DNA of 38,942 nt from Candidatus Pacearchaeota archaeon (lineage in GTDB: Archaea; Nanobdellota; Nanobdellia; Pacearchaeales; GW2011-AR1). The position numbers and the translations under genes are program-made. The notes under the pieces are model-generated. The model was not told the origin of the DNA, made no database searches, and saw nothing but the letters and a program-made list of their open reading frames with translations. The DNA lies in the NCBI GenBank assembly GCA_018303825.1, contig JAGVXK010000021.1, positions 71,752 through 110,693 of the forward strand, in the 5' to 3' direction. Below, one piece after another: positions 29,402-35,896 of this stretch (the stretch's first letter is position 1; every line of letters begins with the position of its first letter).

Positions 29402-30118
29402 CTACTTTCTTCTCATTCTCAGATAGAATAATAGTATTCCTGCAGCTGCAAAAGCAACTCCTAGAATAAATACTGGCCAATTATATGTTTGAGGAATTAG
29501 ATTAGAAACAGCAATGTAGAAATCATTATTCCCTGTTAGAGAAAAGAAGTCTTTTGCATATCCTCCATTAAATATTAACTTTCCATAATCATACATCCAG
29601 GTATAAAGCACAAGAATGACTCCAACAATCATCAATGTCCATTCCTTCCAGTTTATGCTGACTTTCTTTCCTTTGTCATAGAATCTGATTATAATAAAAG
29701 TCATAACTATCATTAGTACGGTGCATATTAACGGTGCTATAACTGGCCCAATCCAAGGCCAAGGTATCAAGAATAGTAAGTCCCAGGTTAACAAAGATGA
29801 AGGCCAATTCAACGAAAGTTTAAGGAAGATGTAATAGAAGATATCCCAGATTGCAAATGCATAAACAAAATAAGCAAACTTTTCATAAAACTTCTTCCCC
29901 GCAAGAAGTCCGATAGTAACAAGCATTACAACTGTAAAGAACTCACGGATCCATTCAACCGATAAAACAGATGGTTCAATAAATCCTTTCAATGGAAAAT
30001 CAAACCCATTAACATAATATAATTTTCTAAGATAAACAACAACTGCAGCTTCAAGAAAGCCCATCGCAATTGCATAAATGCTAACAATCCATATCTTTCG
30101 CACGCTCTCTTTTTGCAT
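29402..30118 (-). CDS. multi-pass membrane protein, unknown function
   Basis: A 238-residue integral membrane protein with about seven hydrophobic helices. Helix 1 is IWIVSIYAIAMGFLEAAVVVY, followed by a conserved-looking outside stretch LRKLYYVNGFDFPLKGF; helix 4 is WDLLFLIPWPWIGPVIAPLI; the last is FILGVAFAAAGILLFYL, with an RMRRK cytoplasmic end. I recall similar MGFLEAAVVVYLR-type proteins in bacteria and archaea without a known role. No transporter or enzyme motif is visible. It converges on the helicase-nuclease gene with a nine-base gap, and is codirectional with a small membrane protein 24 bases upstream. Confidence 0.85.
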   Translation of the reverse strand: MQKESVRKIWIVSIYAIAMGFLEAAVVVYLRKLYYVNGFDFPLKGFIEPSVLSVEWIREFFTVVMLVTIGLLAGKKFYEKFAYFVYAFAIWDIFYYIFLKLSLNWPSSLLTWDLLFLIPWPWIGPVIAPLICTVLMIVMTFIIIRFYDKGKKVSINWKEWTLMIVGVILVLYTWMYDYGKLIFNGGYAKDFFSLTGNNDFYIAVSNLIPQTYNWPVFILGVAFAAAGILLFYLRMRRK

Positions 30119-30142
30119 ATTATATAATAAGAACTGGGATTT

Positions 30143-30394
30143 TTAATGCTTTCTGAGATCTTTCATTATCCCTTCAATACCTTCTTGATAAACTCTATTT
30201 TGTCCAATTAACTCGGCAGTTTGCCCTTTTAACTGAGCATCTCGTTCATAAATCAATTTTAGCTCAGAAGTAAGATTATTTGTTAAGTCACGTTCATCTC
30301 TAAACGCGCGTACTTGCTGTATGCCTAACGTCAATATGGCTCCTGAAATAACTGAAGCAGCAATAACATTATAAGTTTTTCCAATTAATGACAT
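30143..30394 (-). CDS. 83-residue membrane-anchored coiled-coil protein
   Basis: Not recognised. One membrane helix near residues 10-27 (VIAASVISGAILTLGIQQ) is followed by a long charged helix (FRDERDLTNNLTSELKLIYE, then RDAQLKGQTAELIGQ) typical of a coiled coil. A TATA-like TATTTAAAT (30415-30423) lies ~26 bases before the ATG, giving a leaderless mRNA and supporting a real gene. It could be an anchor or a small assembly protein; nothing fixes its role. Confidence 0.7.
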   Translation of the reverse strand: MSLIGKTYNVIAASVISGAILTLGIQQVRAFRDERDLTNNLTSELKLIYERDAQLKGQTAELIGQNRVYQEGIEGIMKDLRKH

Positions 30395-30468
30395 GATTTA
30401 TGGAGAGATAATCGTTATTTAAATCTTATACTCAAAATTCATTTTCAAAAGTAGTAAAACAAAATTAT

Positions 30469-30804
30469 TCAATAATTGAATTTTCTTTCATACTCTTTAT
30501 GAGTCATCCATTCGAGAATTAAGCTTACAACTATTGGTTTTCCGCCCCTTATAGTATAGATGAGTCTCCAAGCACTTGGTAAATCATATTTCCATAGGTT
30601 TGCAGAGCTATACTTTTTTATATATTCTTTAGGAATCTGCTTTTTTGGTATCTGGACTCCACAAAAAGCATTATTTTCTATATTATCCATTGCCTGATTG
30701 ATGAATTTGAATAATTCTTTTTCAGAAGGATCTCCTTGCTCCAATTTGTAGAATGTTTGTTTTAGACTATTATCCGCAAATCTTATTTCCGAAGGGAGAA
30801 TCAT
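30469..30804 (-). CDS. RelE/ParE-like toxin-type protein
   Basis: A 111-residue protein whose second half fits the RelE/ParE toxin fold: KYDLPSAWRLIYTIRGGKP (residues ~73-91), then IVVSLILEWMTHKEYERKF. The W-R-L-x-Y motif and the final strand plus K-x-Y are typical; the charged residues used by RelE for mRNA cleavage are only partly evident. The N-terminal ~60 residues are helical. The preceding wHTH gene ends in a four-base ATGA overlap with this start, the classic toxin-antitoxin arrangement, with the antitoxin-like gene first. It may instead be a solitary regulator; no activity is shown. Confidence 0.75.
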   Translation of the reverse strand: MILPSEIRFADNSLKQTFYKLEQGDPSEKELFKFINQAMDNIENNAFCGVQIPKKQIPKEYIKKYSSANLWKYDLPSAWRLIYTIRGGKPIVVSLILEWMTHKEYERKFNY

Positions 30805-31082
30805 TTTCTTCTTCCCAAATCCTTTCTTCTATAAAATCTATTTGCTGATTCAGGATAGAATATCCAGCCTATTTTTCCCTCCGAGTCAACTGATATTTTT
30901 CTAGAGTAAAGTAGATAGTCTATAATCACACAAAAAGTCTGGTACATCATCTTTTTTGGAAGGTGCTCCCATAAACTTCTTTTTTTGAACTCTCCATCGT
31001 ATTCTTTTATAGCTTCTTCTACCATTAGCACAGTATCTAATCTAGGAAACCTTAATATTCCCTTTAATGTCGTTTCTTCCAT
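30801..31082 (-). CDS. winged-helix antitoxin-like DNA-binding protein
   Basis: A 93-residue winged-helix protein (FPRLDTVLMVEEAIKEYDGE, then WEHLPKKMMYQTFCVIIDYL and a wing at SRKISVDSEGKIGWIF). The frame extends 18 codons further, but the ATG at 31082 lies directly beside the palindromic operator, ~25-30 bases from a TATA-like ATTTAAAT, so a leaderless start there is preferred. It precedes the RelE-like gene with a four-base overlap. The likely role is to repress the pair through that operator. Confidence 0.8.
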   Translation of the reverse strand: MEETTLKGILRFPRLDTVLMVEEAIKEYDGEFKKRSLWEHLPKKMMYQTFCVIIDYLLYSRKISVDSEGKIGWIFYPESANRFYRRKDLGRRK

Positions 31083-31102
31083 GTTATATCTATTGATATA
31101 AC
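31083..31102. promoter_or_regulatory. perfect palindrome, likely operator of the wHTH/RelE-like pair
   Basis: GTTATATC (31083-31090), TATT, GATATAAC (31095-31102): 8-bp perfect inverted repeat with a four-base centre. It lies between the TATA-like ATATTTAAATG (31104-31114) and the ATG (31080-31082), i.e. over the start of transcription, where binding of the encoded wHTH protein would block the promoter. Confidence 0.7.
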
Positions 31103-31230
31103 AATATTTAAATGTTTCTTTTAAATATTTTTGCAATCAAGTATACAAAGAACCAAACCCCTTCAAAAATAAAAAGGGAAAAATAAAAAATAAAAATTTA
31201 AGTGGAAAAACCAACAAGAATTTTAATTAA

Positions 31231-31644
31231 TTAAAATTCTTCCGAATTTGAACTTTCTCTTCTGTTGTCTCTTCCGCCGAATCTTCTTCCGCCTCCGCCT
31301 CCTCCGCCGAACCTTCGAGGTCCGCCGAAGCTTCTTCTCTCTCCGCCATATCCTCCTCCAAATCCGCCACGTCTTTCTGGTCTAGGTTTGTTAGGGTCAA
31401 ATGGTGTAGCTTCGTTAACAGTTAACTTTCTGCCTTCTAAGTCACTTCCATTCATTTCTGATATGGCCGTGGCTGCTTGGGCGTCATCTTCAATTGTTAC
31501 GAAACCAAATCCTTTCGACCTTCCGTTAAACTTATTGGTTACAACTGTAACTTCGCCAAGCTTACCGTACTTAGAAAAGAGATTTGTCAATCCTTCTTGC
31601 GTTAGGCTAAAAGGCAAATTTCCGACAAACAATCTTTTACTCAT
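31231..31644 (-). CDS. Gly/Arg-rich RRM RNA-binding protein
   Basis: A 137-residue protein with one RNA recognition motif and a glycine-rich tail. RNP2 is LFVGNLPF at residues 5-12 and RNP1 is KGFGFVTI at 44-51, with the aromatic residues for stacking on RNA. Residues ~90-137 are RGG-like and very rich in Gly, Arg and Phe (RRGGFGGGYGGERRSFGG). The build is that of bacterial (cyanobacterial-type) RNA-binding proteins and is unusual for archaea, so transfer is possible. It has a strong AAGGAGGA Shine-Dalgarno 5-6 bases before the ATG. The ~85-base leader carries two short upstream ORFs, and the nearer one ends in the ATGA overlap. Cold or stress control is a natural guess. Confidence 0.95.
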   Translation of the reverse strand: MSKRLFVGNLPFSLTQEGLTNLFSKYGKLGEVTVVTNKFNGRSKGFGFVTIEDDAQAATAISEMNGSDLEGRKLTVNEATPFDPNKPRPERRGGFGGGYGGERRSFGGPRRFGGGGGGGRRFGGRDNRRESSNSEEF

Positions 31645-31664
31645 GCTGTCCTCCTTACATTCAT
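31641..31664 (-). CDS. 7-residue upstream ORF coupled to the RRM gene
   Basis: MNVRRTA, stop. Its AGG-AGG codons contain the Shine-Dalgarno of the RRM gene, and its TGA overlaps the RRM ATG in ATGA, the same layout as before csp. A second small ORF (MIVDAITSRRQD, 31682-31720) lies earlier in the leader. Whether either is translated is unknown. Confidence 0.35.
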   Translation of the reverse strand: MNVRRTA

Positions 31665-31760
31665 CTTGTATGCGCTAAGAATCAGTCTTGTCTCCTTGAG
31701 GTTATCGCATCCACAATCATGCCTTAGCTTAATTAAATGAAAAAATAACTGCTTATAAAC
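31665..31760 (-). promoter_or_regulatory. promoter and long leader of the RRM gene
   Basis: GTTTATAAGC (31751-31760 on the minus strand) predicts a start of transcription near 31730, so the RRM mRNA has a leader of about 85 bases, in contrast to the leaderless genes around it. ATGCG (31670-31674) and CGCAT (31706-31710) can pair around a 31-base loop. Earlier and later ORFs overlap this structure. The promoter of the divergent MTH1-like gene lies beyond, at 31791-31798. Confidence 0.45.
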
Positions 31761-31819
31761 TTATGCTTTTCGCTTTCAAGAAAATAAATATTTTTAAACA
31801 GCAAAGATTAACCATATGG

Positions 31820-32284
31820 ATGAAAAAAATGATGACTGTAGGATTAATCCTCGAGGGAGATAAAATTCTTCTTGGAATGAAAAAAACAGGTTTTGGTGAG
31901 GGAAGATGGAATGGATTCGGAGGGAAAGTCAAACCTGGAGAAACAATCGACCAAGCAGTCGCAAGAGAATTTAAAGAAGAGTCAGGTATTGACGTTTTAA
32001 GAAGTGAAAAGTTTGGAGAGATTGATTTCGAATTCAGAGACAACCCAGAAATATTGGAAGTTCACTTCTATAGAATACTTGAATATCGAGGAAATCCGGA
32101 GGAAAGCGATGAAATGAGACCTCAATGGTTTAACATTAATGAAATACCATATAGCATCATGTGGCCAGACGATAAATATTGGATGCCCTTATTTCTTCGG
32201 AACAAAAAGTTTAAGGGCAAAATTTACTTTGAAAACCAGAATACTATCATTAGTTGCAATCTGAAAGAATTAAAAAGCTTCTAA
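31820..32284 (+). CDS. MTH1-like Nudix hydrolase (oxidised purine nucleotide cleaning)
   Basis: A 154-residue Nudix protein closely like human MTH1, which hydrolyses 8-oxo-dGTP and 2-hydroxy-dATP. Shared stretches are LLGMKKTGFGEGRWNGFGGK (residues ~17-36) and SDEMRPQWF near 96-104. The nucleobase-reading residues Asn31, Trp115, Asp117 and Asp118 (MWPDDKYW) are all kept. The Nudix box is GGKVKPGE, then AREFKEESG at ~34-56. An ORF can be drawn 19 codons further up, but TTTTTAAA (31791-31798) is 25 bases before the ATG at 31820, so the mRNA is leaderless from there. Its last 15 bases overlap the convergent GT2 gene. It pairs in function with the Ogg2-type glycosylase at 3194. Confidence 0.93.
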   Translation: MKKMMTVGLILEGDKILLGMKKTGFGEGRWNGFGGKVKPGETIDQAVAREFKEESGIDVLRSEKFGEIDFEFRDNPEILEVHFYRILEYRGNPEESDEMRPQWFNINEIPYSIMWPDDKYWMPLFLRNKKFKGKIYFENQNTIISCNLKELKSF

Positions 32285-32998
32285 AGCCTCTTCCTCTGTT
32301 TCTACCACTCTATCCAAATTTGAAGCCACGTAAAGATCTCTTTGCAGATTATATGCTTTCCACTCATCAAATCCACAAACCTGTGAAGGCGCTACACCAT
32401 CAGAAATATTATCCTTGTGATACCAATATTCTAATTTCTTGCTGCCAATACCACCTCTAGGTATGAAATGATATACATTAATATCGGTTTTTTTAAACCC
32501 TTCATGAGTTCTTAGAGATTCATATTTCCATTTATACATATTATAAAATTCCATGCCGACCACATCAAATAATCTTTCGTAATGCCCTACTCCACCATCA
32601 TACGCCCCATCAGGATGAACTGTAACAAAATTAAAACTAAATCCTGGTGCATTACTACAGTTCAACATTTCTGCCAATCGTGTAAAATCTTTCTGCAGAA
32701 TTATTTCATCTGCATCAAGAATAAGTGCTCTTTTTGTTTTCACTCTTTTGAGTGCAGAATTTCTCGCCTCCGCATATCCTTTAAATGGGGTATCATAGAC
32801 AGATAAATGGGAAAAATCTTTTTTTGCTCTTTCTAATAACTCTCTTGTCCCATCTTTAGAACCCGTATCTACAACAACTCCTTTTCCAACGTGAGGCATT
32901 GCACCAGCGAGAAATCTCATTATGCCTCCTGCAGGATTCATCTTTTCATCTCTGACTATTGCACATAAACTTGTTTCGAGCAAGACTGCATCTTTCAT
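32270..32998 (-). CDS. glycosyltransferase family 2 protein
   Basis: A 242-residue GT-A fold enzyme that moves a sugar from a nucleotide-sugar to an acceptor. SLCAIVRDEKMN at 10-21, VVVDTGSKDGTRE near 41-53 (the first nucleotide-binding strand and loop), PFKGYAEARNSAL near 71-83, and ILDADEI with the D-A-D metal motif at 95-97. A His-bearing acceptor region follows (YHFIPRGGIG, YWYHKDN). No membrane anchor. Donor and acceptor are unknown; it lies away from other sugar genes. TATTTTTAAAC (33018-33028) is ~26 bases before the ATG. Its 3' end overlaps the MTH1-like gene by 15 bases, tail to tail. Confidence 0.92.
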   Translation of the reverse strand: MKDAVLLETSLCAIVRDEKMNPAGGIMRFLAGAMPHVGKGVVVDTGSKDGTRELLERAKKDFSHLSVYDTPFKGYAEARNSALKRVKTKRALILDADEIILQKDFTRLAEMLNCSNAPGFSFNFVTVHPDGAYDGGVGHYERLFDVVGMEFYNMYKWKYESLRTHEGFKKTDINVYHFIPRGGIGSKKLEYWYHKDNISDGVAPSQVCGFDEWKAYNLQRDLYVASNLDRVVETEEEALEAF

Positions 32999-33042
32999 AA
33001 TTTCTCCTTCTTATCTCTATTTTTAAACTTATTCCTTTTTAT

Positions 33043-33483
33043 CTATCTAGGCCTGTAAGAAACTTCTCTTATCTCATCCATATTTACTGGAAAATCTGGG
33101 ATTTGGTCTTTGTTTTCAAAATAATCTCTCTGCATTTCTTTTCTTCCAAGGTCATATCCTACTTTTTTATCTCTAAACCAAAATTCTATATACTTAGCCA
33201 AACCATGGCCTGATGGAACCCATAATTGGTTTTCAACTACTCTTACAAGAAAAGTAGCATATTTATCTGTCTCCAATTGAAAAACTCCGTCCTTTCCCTG
33301 TTTTAATGAGTATTTGCCAGTAGGAGTTTCCATCTCTATAATATCTTCTTCTACAATACCTTTTTGAGCGCCTTTTTCCTTCCATAATTGCCTGACTAAG
33401 GAAGATAAATCATTCTGACCTTTCTCAATCTGAAAAACAGCCACATTCATATGTCCTTCCATACCTTTGGATTCGAAGGTCAT
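33043..33483 (-). CDS. 146-residue hypothetical protein
   Basis: Not recognised. NVAVFQIEKGQNDLSSLVRQ opens it, EDIIEMETPTGKYSLKQGKD follows, then FLVRVVENQLWVPSGHGLAKY and a charged end (YDLGRKEMQRDYFENKDQIP). A beta-rich core with Trp and Gly turns is likely. No membrane segment or metal motif. The ATG at 33481-33483 is used; an inner Met six codons on is possible. TATA-like TTATTTAAG (~33508) is 25-28 bases upstream. It is divergent from rpo7. Confidence 0.7.
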   Translation of the reverse strand: MTFESKGMEGHMNVAVFQIEKGQNDLSSLVRQLWKEKGAQKGIVEEDIIEMETPTGKYSLKQGKDGVFQLETDKYATFLVRVVENQLWVPSGHGLAKYIEFWFRDKKVGYDLGRKEMQRDYFENKDQIPDFPVNMDEIREVSYRPR

Positions 33484-33589
33484 TATTTAAGCATTTATAT
33501 TCCGGATTATTTAAGCCAAAACAAAAGCTTTTTAAATCGATTTTTGCTTGAGTTTTTACTTAAATTAACTTATAAATATACAAAGAAAA

Positions 33590-34189
33590 ATGTTTTATTT
33601 AACGGAAGTCGAGGATCATGTAAGAGTAGAGCCAAAGCATTTTGGTCTTCCTACAAAGGAAGCCATAGAGAGGCAGTTAAATGAGAGTTATGTAGACAAA
33701 GTTTTCAAAGAGCTTGGCTTTGTCATATCTGTTATTTCTGTAGATGAAGTAGATGATGGAGTAATTATTCCGGGAGACGGGGCAGCTTTCTATAAATCAG
33801 CGTTCAAATTACTTGTCTGGAAGCCTGAATTGCACGAGCTAGTTTATGGAACAATAGTAGAAATAGCAAATTTCGGAGCATTTATGCAAATAGGGCCGAT
33901 GCAGGGAATGATTCATATTTCCCAGACAATGGAAGATTATGTTTCCCTCTCCAAAACCGGAACCCTGTCTGGCAAAGCATCAAAGAGAAATCTGGCCAAA
34001 GGAGATGATTGCCTGGCTAGAATTGTGGCGATATCATTCAAGAGCGGAGAGCCAAAAGTAGGACTTACAATGAGACAGCCCGGATTGGGAAAAGTAGAAT
34101 GGTTGAAGGAAGATAAGAAAAAGAAAACCGCAGCAGTGAAAGCCGCAGCAAAGAAAGCAGAAAAGTCCGAGAAGAGAGGAAAGAAATAA
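33590..34189 (+). CDS. rpo7: RNA polymerase subunit Rpo7 (RpoE')
   Basis: Subunit E' of archaeal RNA polymerase, forming the stalk with Rpo4 and helping open complexes and elongation. It opens with MFYLTEVEDHVRVEPKHFGL, close to the usual MYYL-x-x-VED-x-VRVPP start. The S1/OB RNA-binding domain follows: VYGTIVEIANFGAFMQIGPM (residues ~84-103), GMIHISQTMEDYV, and a later VGLTMRQPGLG. Residues ~165-199 are a Lys/Ala-rich tail (KKKKTAAVKAAAKK). It heads an operon with an unknown gene, spt4, eS24, another unknown and eS31; overlaps and gaps are one to four bases. Rpo4 is not in the window. Confidence 0.95.
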   Translation: MFYLTEVEDHVRVEPKHFGLPTKEAIERQLNESYVDKVFKELGFVISVISVDEVDDGVIIPGDGAAFYKSAFKLLVWKPELHELVYGTIVEIANFGAFMQIGPMQGMIHISQTMEDYVSLSKTGTLSGKASKRNLAKGDDCLARIVAISFKSGEPKVGLTMRQPGLGKVEWLKEDKKKKTAAVKAAAKKAEKSEKRGKK

Positions 34190-34413
34190 TGGCAAAAACA
34201 ATAAAATCAATAATTATGAACATAGTAAATGGCAAAAATGATTTTGTATCACGGGGAGAATTATATGTAAAAGCACAAAGAATAGGATACAATGGAACGC
34301 AAGAAAGGTTATTGGGAAAAGCCAACCATATGATTGGTGAAGGATTATTATTTGGAAGAAAAAGAGGAATGGCGCAACTTTTAGAATATAGAGCTTTGGA
34401 GGCAGTAGCTTAA
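34189..34413 (+). CDS. 74-residue hypothetical protein in the rpo7-spt4 operon
   Basis: Not recognised. It reads as a small helical domain: IKSIIMNIVNGKNDFVSRGE, then KAQRIGYNGTQERLLGKANH and a turn EGLLFGRKRGMAQLLEYRAL, which could be a winged helix. Its ATG shares a base with the rpo7 stop, and spt4 begins one base after its end. Standing between a polymerase subunit and an elongation factor, it is a candidate transcription-linked protein of this lineage. Nothing in its sequence proves that. Confidence 0.8.
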   Translation: MAKTIKSIIMNIVNGKNDFVSRGELYVKAQRIGYNGTQERLLGKANHMIGEGLLFGRKRGMAQLLEYRALEAVA

Positions 34414-34414
34414 A

Positions 34415-34600
34415 ATGGCACATAAGGCATGCAAACAATGCAAAGCAATTTACGATGGACAAAAATGCCCGAATTGCGGAAGCGAGGAATCAACAGATAG
34501 CTTTAAAGGGAAAGTCACAGTCATAAATGCAGAAAATTCAGAAATAGCTAAAAATTTAAAAGTTAAGGGCAAGGGCAAATTTGCCATAAAATTAGGGTAA
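34415..34600 (+). CDS. spt4: transcription elongation factor Spt4 (RpoE'')
   Basis: A 61-residue zinc-ribbon protein that pairs with Spt5 on RNA polymerase to keep elongation going. The two metal pairs are C-KQ-C (ACKQCKAIY) and C-PN-C (KCPNCGSEES), and the rest (SFKGKVTVINAENSEIAKNL, KGKFAIKLG) is the Spt5-facing sheet. Length and order fit the archaeal family exactly. It follows the 74-residue gene by one base and precedes eS24 by four, in the common archaeal order rpo7, spt4, eS24, eS31 with two unknown genes inserted. Confidence 0.96.
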   Translation: MAHKACKQCKAIYDGQKCPNCGSEESTDSFKGKVTVINAENSEIAKNLKVKGKGKFAIKLG

Positions 34601-34604
34601 AAAT

Positions 34605-34913
34605 ATGAAAGCTATTAAAGATACACAAAATACTTTATTGAAAAGAAGAGAGGTGAAGTTCTTAATTGAGTCTTCAGGAAATCCTGGATTTGACAAGGCA
34701 AAAGAATTAGTTATTAAGGATTTTAAAGCGCCGGAAGAAACTATTGTCGTAAACAATGTCAAGGGAAAATTCGGAAGAGACACATTCTTAGTAGATGCTT
34801 TTATTTATGAATCAAAAGAGCAGAAAGATAAAATAGAACCTAAGCCAAAAGTCAAGAAAGTAGAAGGACAAGCAGCACAGCAAGCTACTCCAGCTCCGGA
34901 GGCTAAAAAATAA
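34605..34913 (+). CDS. rps24e: small-subunit ribosomal protein eS24
   Basis: An archaeal/eukaryotic ribosomal protein of the 30S subunit. The family core is visible: NTLLKRREVKFLIESSGNPG, AKELVIKDFKAPEETIVVNN and KGKFGRDTFLVDAFIYESKE. Residues ~72-102 form an acidic-to-basic low-complexity tail (IEPKPKVKKVEGQAAQQATP) of kind seen also on Rpo7 and SerRS here. It lies four bases after spt4 and one base before the next unknown gene. Confidence 0.95.
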   Translation: MKAIKDTQNTLLKRREVKFLIESSGNPGFDKAKELVIKDFKAPEETIVVNNVKGKFGRDTFLVDAFIYESKEQKDKIEPKPKVKKVEGQAAQQATPAPEAKK

Positions 34914-34914
34914 T

Positions 34915-35133
34915 ATGAGAAATATGCTAAAAAGATTACAAGACAAGTATATTATCGCCAAAGCTAATGTAATATATTTTATGAATGAAAGAATTCTTAT
35001 TAAATATATTCCTGTAAATGTTGAAAGAGTCAGATTAGCTGAGCAAAGACAATATGAGAGAGAATATCAATCTATGAGGAAAATCTTTGATAAAGCTTCA
35101 GATAGACTTGATAAATTGATGGGGGGAGCATAA
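34915..35133 (+). CDS. 72-residue hypothetical protein between eS24 and eS31
   Basis: Not recognised. A helical, charged protein: [20 protein letters not shown], then [20 protein letters not shown] and [20 protein letters not shown]. No Cys, no membrane segment. One base separates it from both neighbours, so it is translated with them. In most archaea eS24 and eS31 are adjacent; an inserted helical protein here may be a lineage-specific ribosomal or ribosome-associated protein. The start could be the Met at codon 4. Confidence 0.75.
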   Translation: MRNMLKRLQDKYIIAKANVIYFMNERILIKYIPVNVERVRLAEQRQYEREYQSMRKIFDKASDRLDKLMGGA

Positions 35134-35134
35134 A

Positions 35135-35341
35135 ATGGCAACATTAACATCTGGAACCAGCAAGGAAAGAAAGGGGAAAAAAGAGCATAAGAATAAGCCA
35201 ACTTCGAAAAAGTGGGAGCATTATAAAAATGGGAAGAAAGACAAGACCTGCCCAAGATGCGGTCCTGGAACATTCCTTGGAGTTCATAAAGACAGAGTTT
35301 CCTGCGGAAAATGCAAATACACAGAGTTTTCTAAGAAATAA
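35135..35341 (+). CDS. rps27ae: small-subunit ribosomal protein eS31 (S27ae)
   Basis: A 68-residue zinc-ribbon ribosomal protein of the 30S head. Zn ligands are C-PR-C ([14 protein letters not shown]) and C-GK-C ([11 protein letters not shown]). The first ~30 residues are Lys-rich and extended, as expected. The end of the rpo7 operon, followed by a short T-rich run. In eukaryotes the same protein is made as a ubiquitin fusion; there is none here. Confidence 0.96.
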   Translation: MATLTSGTSKERKGKKEHKNKPTSKKWEHYKNGKKDKTCPRCGPGTFLGVHKDRVSCGKCKYTEFSKK

Positions 35342-35518
35342 TCCTTTTTCTAACAAAAAGATATGATACCTTTGAATTATGCTTAGTTATCAATTTTATT
35401 TAAATTATATTAATAACAATTAATTAAGGAAGCTATTATTATGGATAGTGAAAAGAGCAGGAAATAGAAGAGCAAAAATCAAACAAATATTTATAAAGAC
35501 CAACTTTATCGCTAATTA

Positions 35519-35896
35519 ATGAGATGGAAAGGAAGGGCTTTTACGCTTGGAATTGTTTTAAGCACCGCAAACTTTTTTTCTTACATTAATGGCAATATTC
35601 ATAGTGCAAACGCAAAAGAAGGCTTAGAAGAAATGCAAAGATGCAAATCTGCGTTGTTAGAATGCGACAGAAACAGCGAAGACGCTGCTAGAATTCTGGA
35701 CAGTTTCCATCAATGGAGCAATTATACATCAGAAGAATCATTTAGATTGAGAAATGATAACATAAAACTTTTGATACCTTTTAGTTGGTATATTTTTGAA
35801 AATAAAAGGCCAGAAAAGCCAAACTTAAAGATAATACAGATACCCTCAAGAAAAGTTCCCTATTACGATCAAAAAAGGGAAGAATTTAGCATATAA
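35519..35896 (+). CDS. 125-residue protein with N-terminal hydrophobic segment, unknown
   Basis: Not recognised. MRWKGRAFTLGIVLSTANFF followed by a short polar stretch with A-N-A-K looks like a signal peptide or anchor. The rest is polar (CKSALLECDRNSEDAARILD, then FHQWSNYTSEESF and PFSWYIFENKRPEKPN). Two Cys seven residues apart (RCKSALLECDR) could form a disulfide outside the cell. TATA-like ATTTATAAAG (35487-35496) is ~25-28 bases before the ATG. It stands alone between eS31 and the structured gene-free stretch. Confidence 0.65.
   Translation: MRWKGRAFTLGIVLSTANFFSYINGNIHSANAKEGLEEMQRCKSALLECDRNSEDAARILDSFHQWSNYTSEESFRLRNDNIKLLIPFSWYIFENKRPEKPNLKIIQIPSRKVPYYDQKREEFSI

Noticed and set aside
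30801..31136. Longer, 111-residue form of the wHTH gene
   Set aside because: Its first 18 codons would run through the TATA-like box and the palindromic operator; the ATG at 31082 fits the promoter spacing.
31265..31678. 137-residue plus-strand Pro-rich ORF
   Set aside because: Shadow of the Gly-rich tail of the RRM gene on the other strand.
31763..31819. 19-codon N-terminal extension of the MTH1-like gene
   Set aside because: It lies over the gene's own TATA-like box; the ATG at 31820 is at the leaderless distance and matches the family's start.
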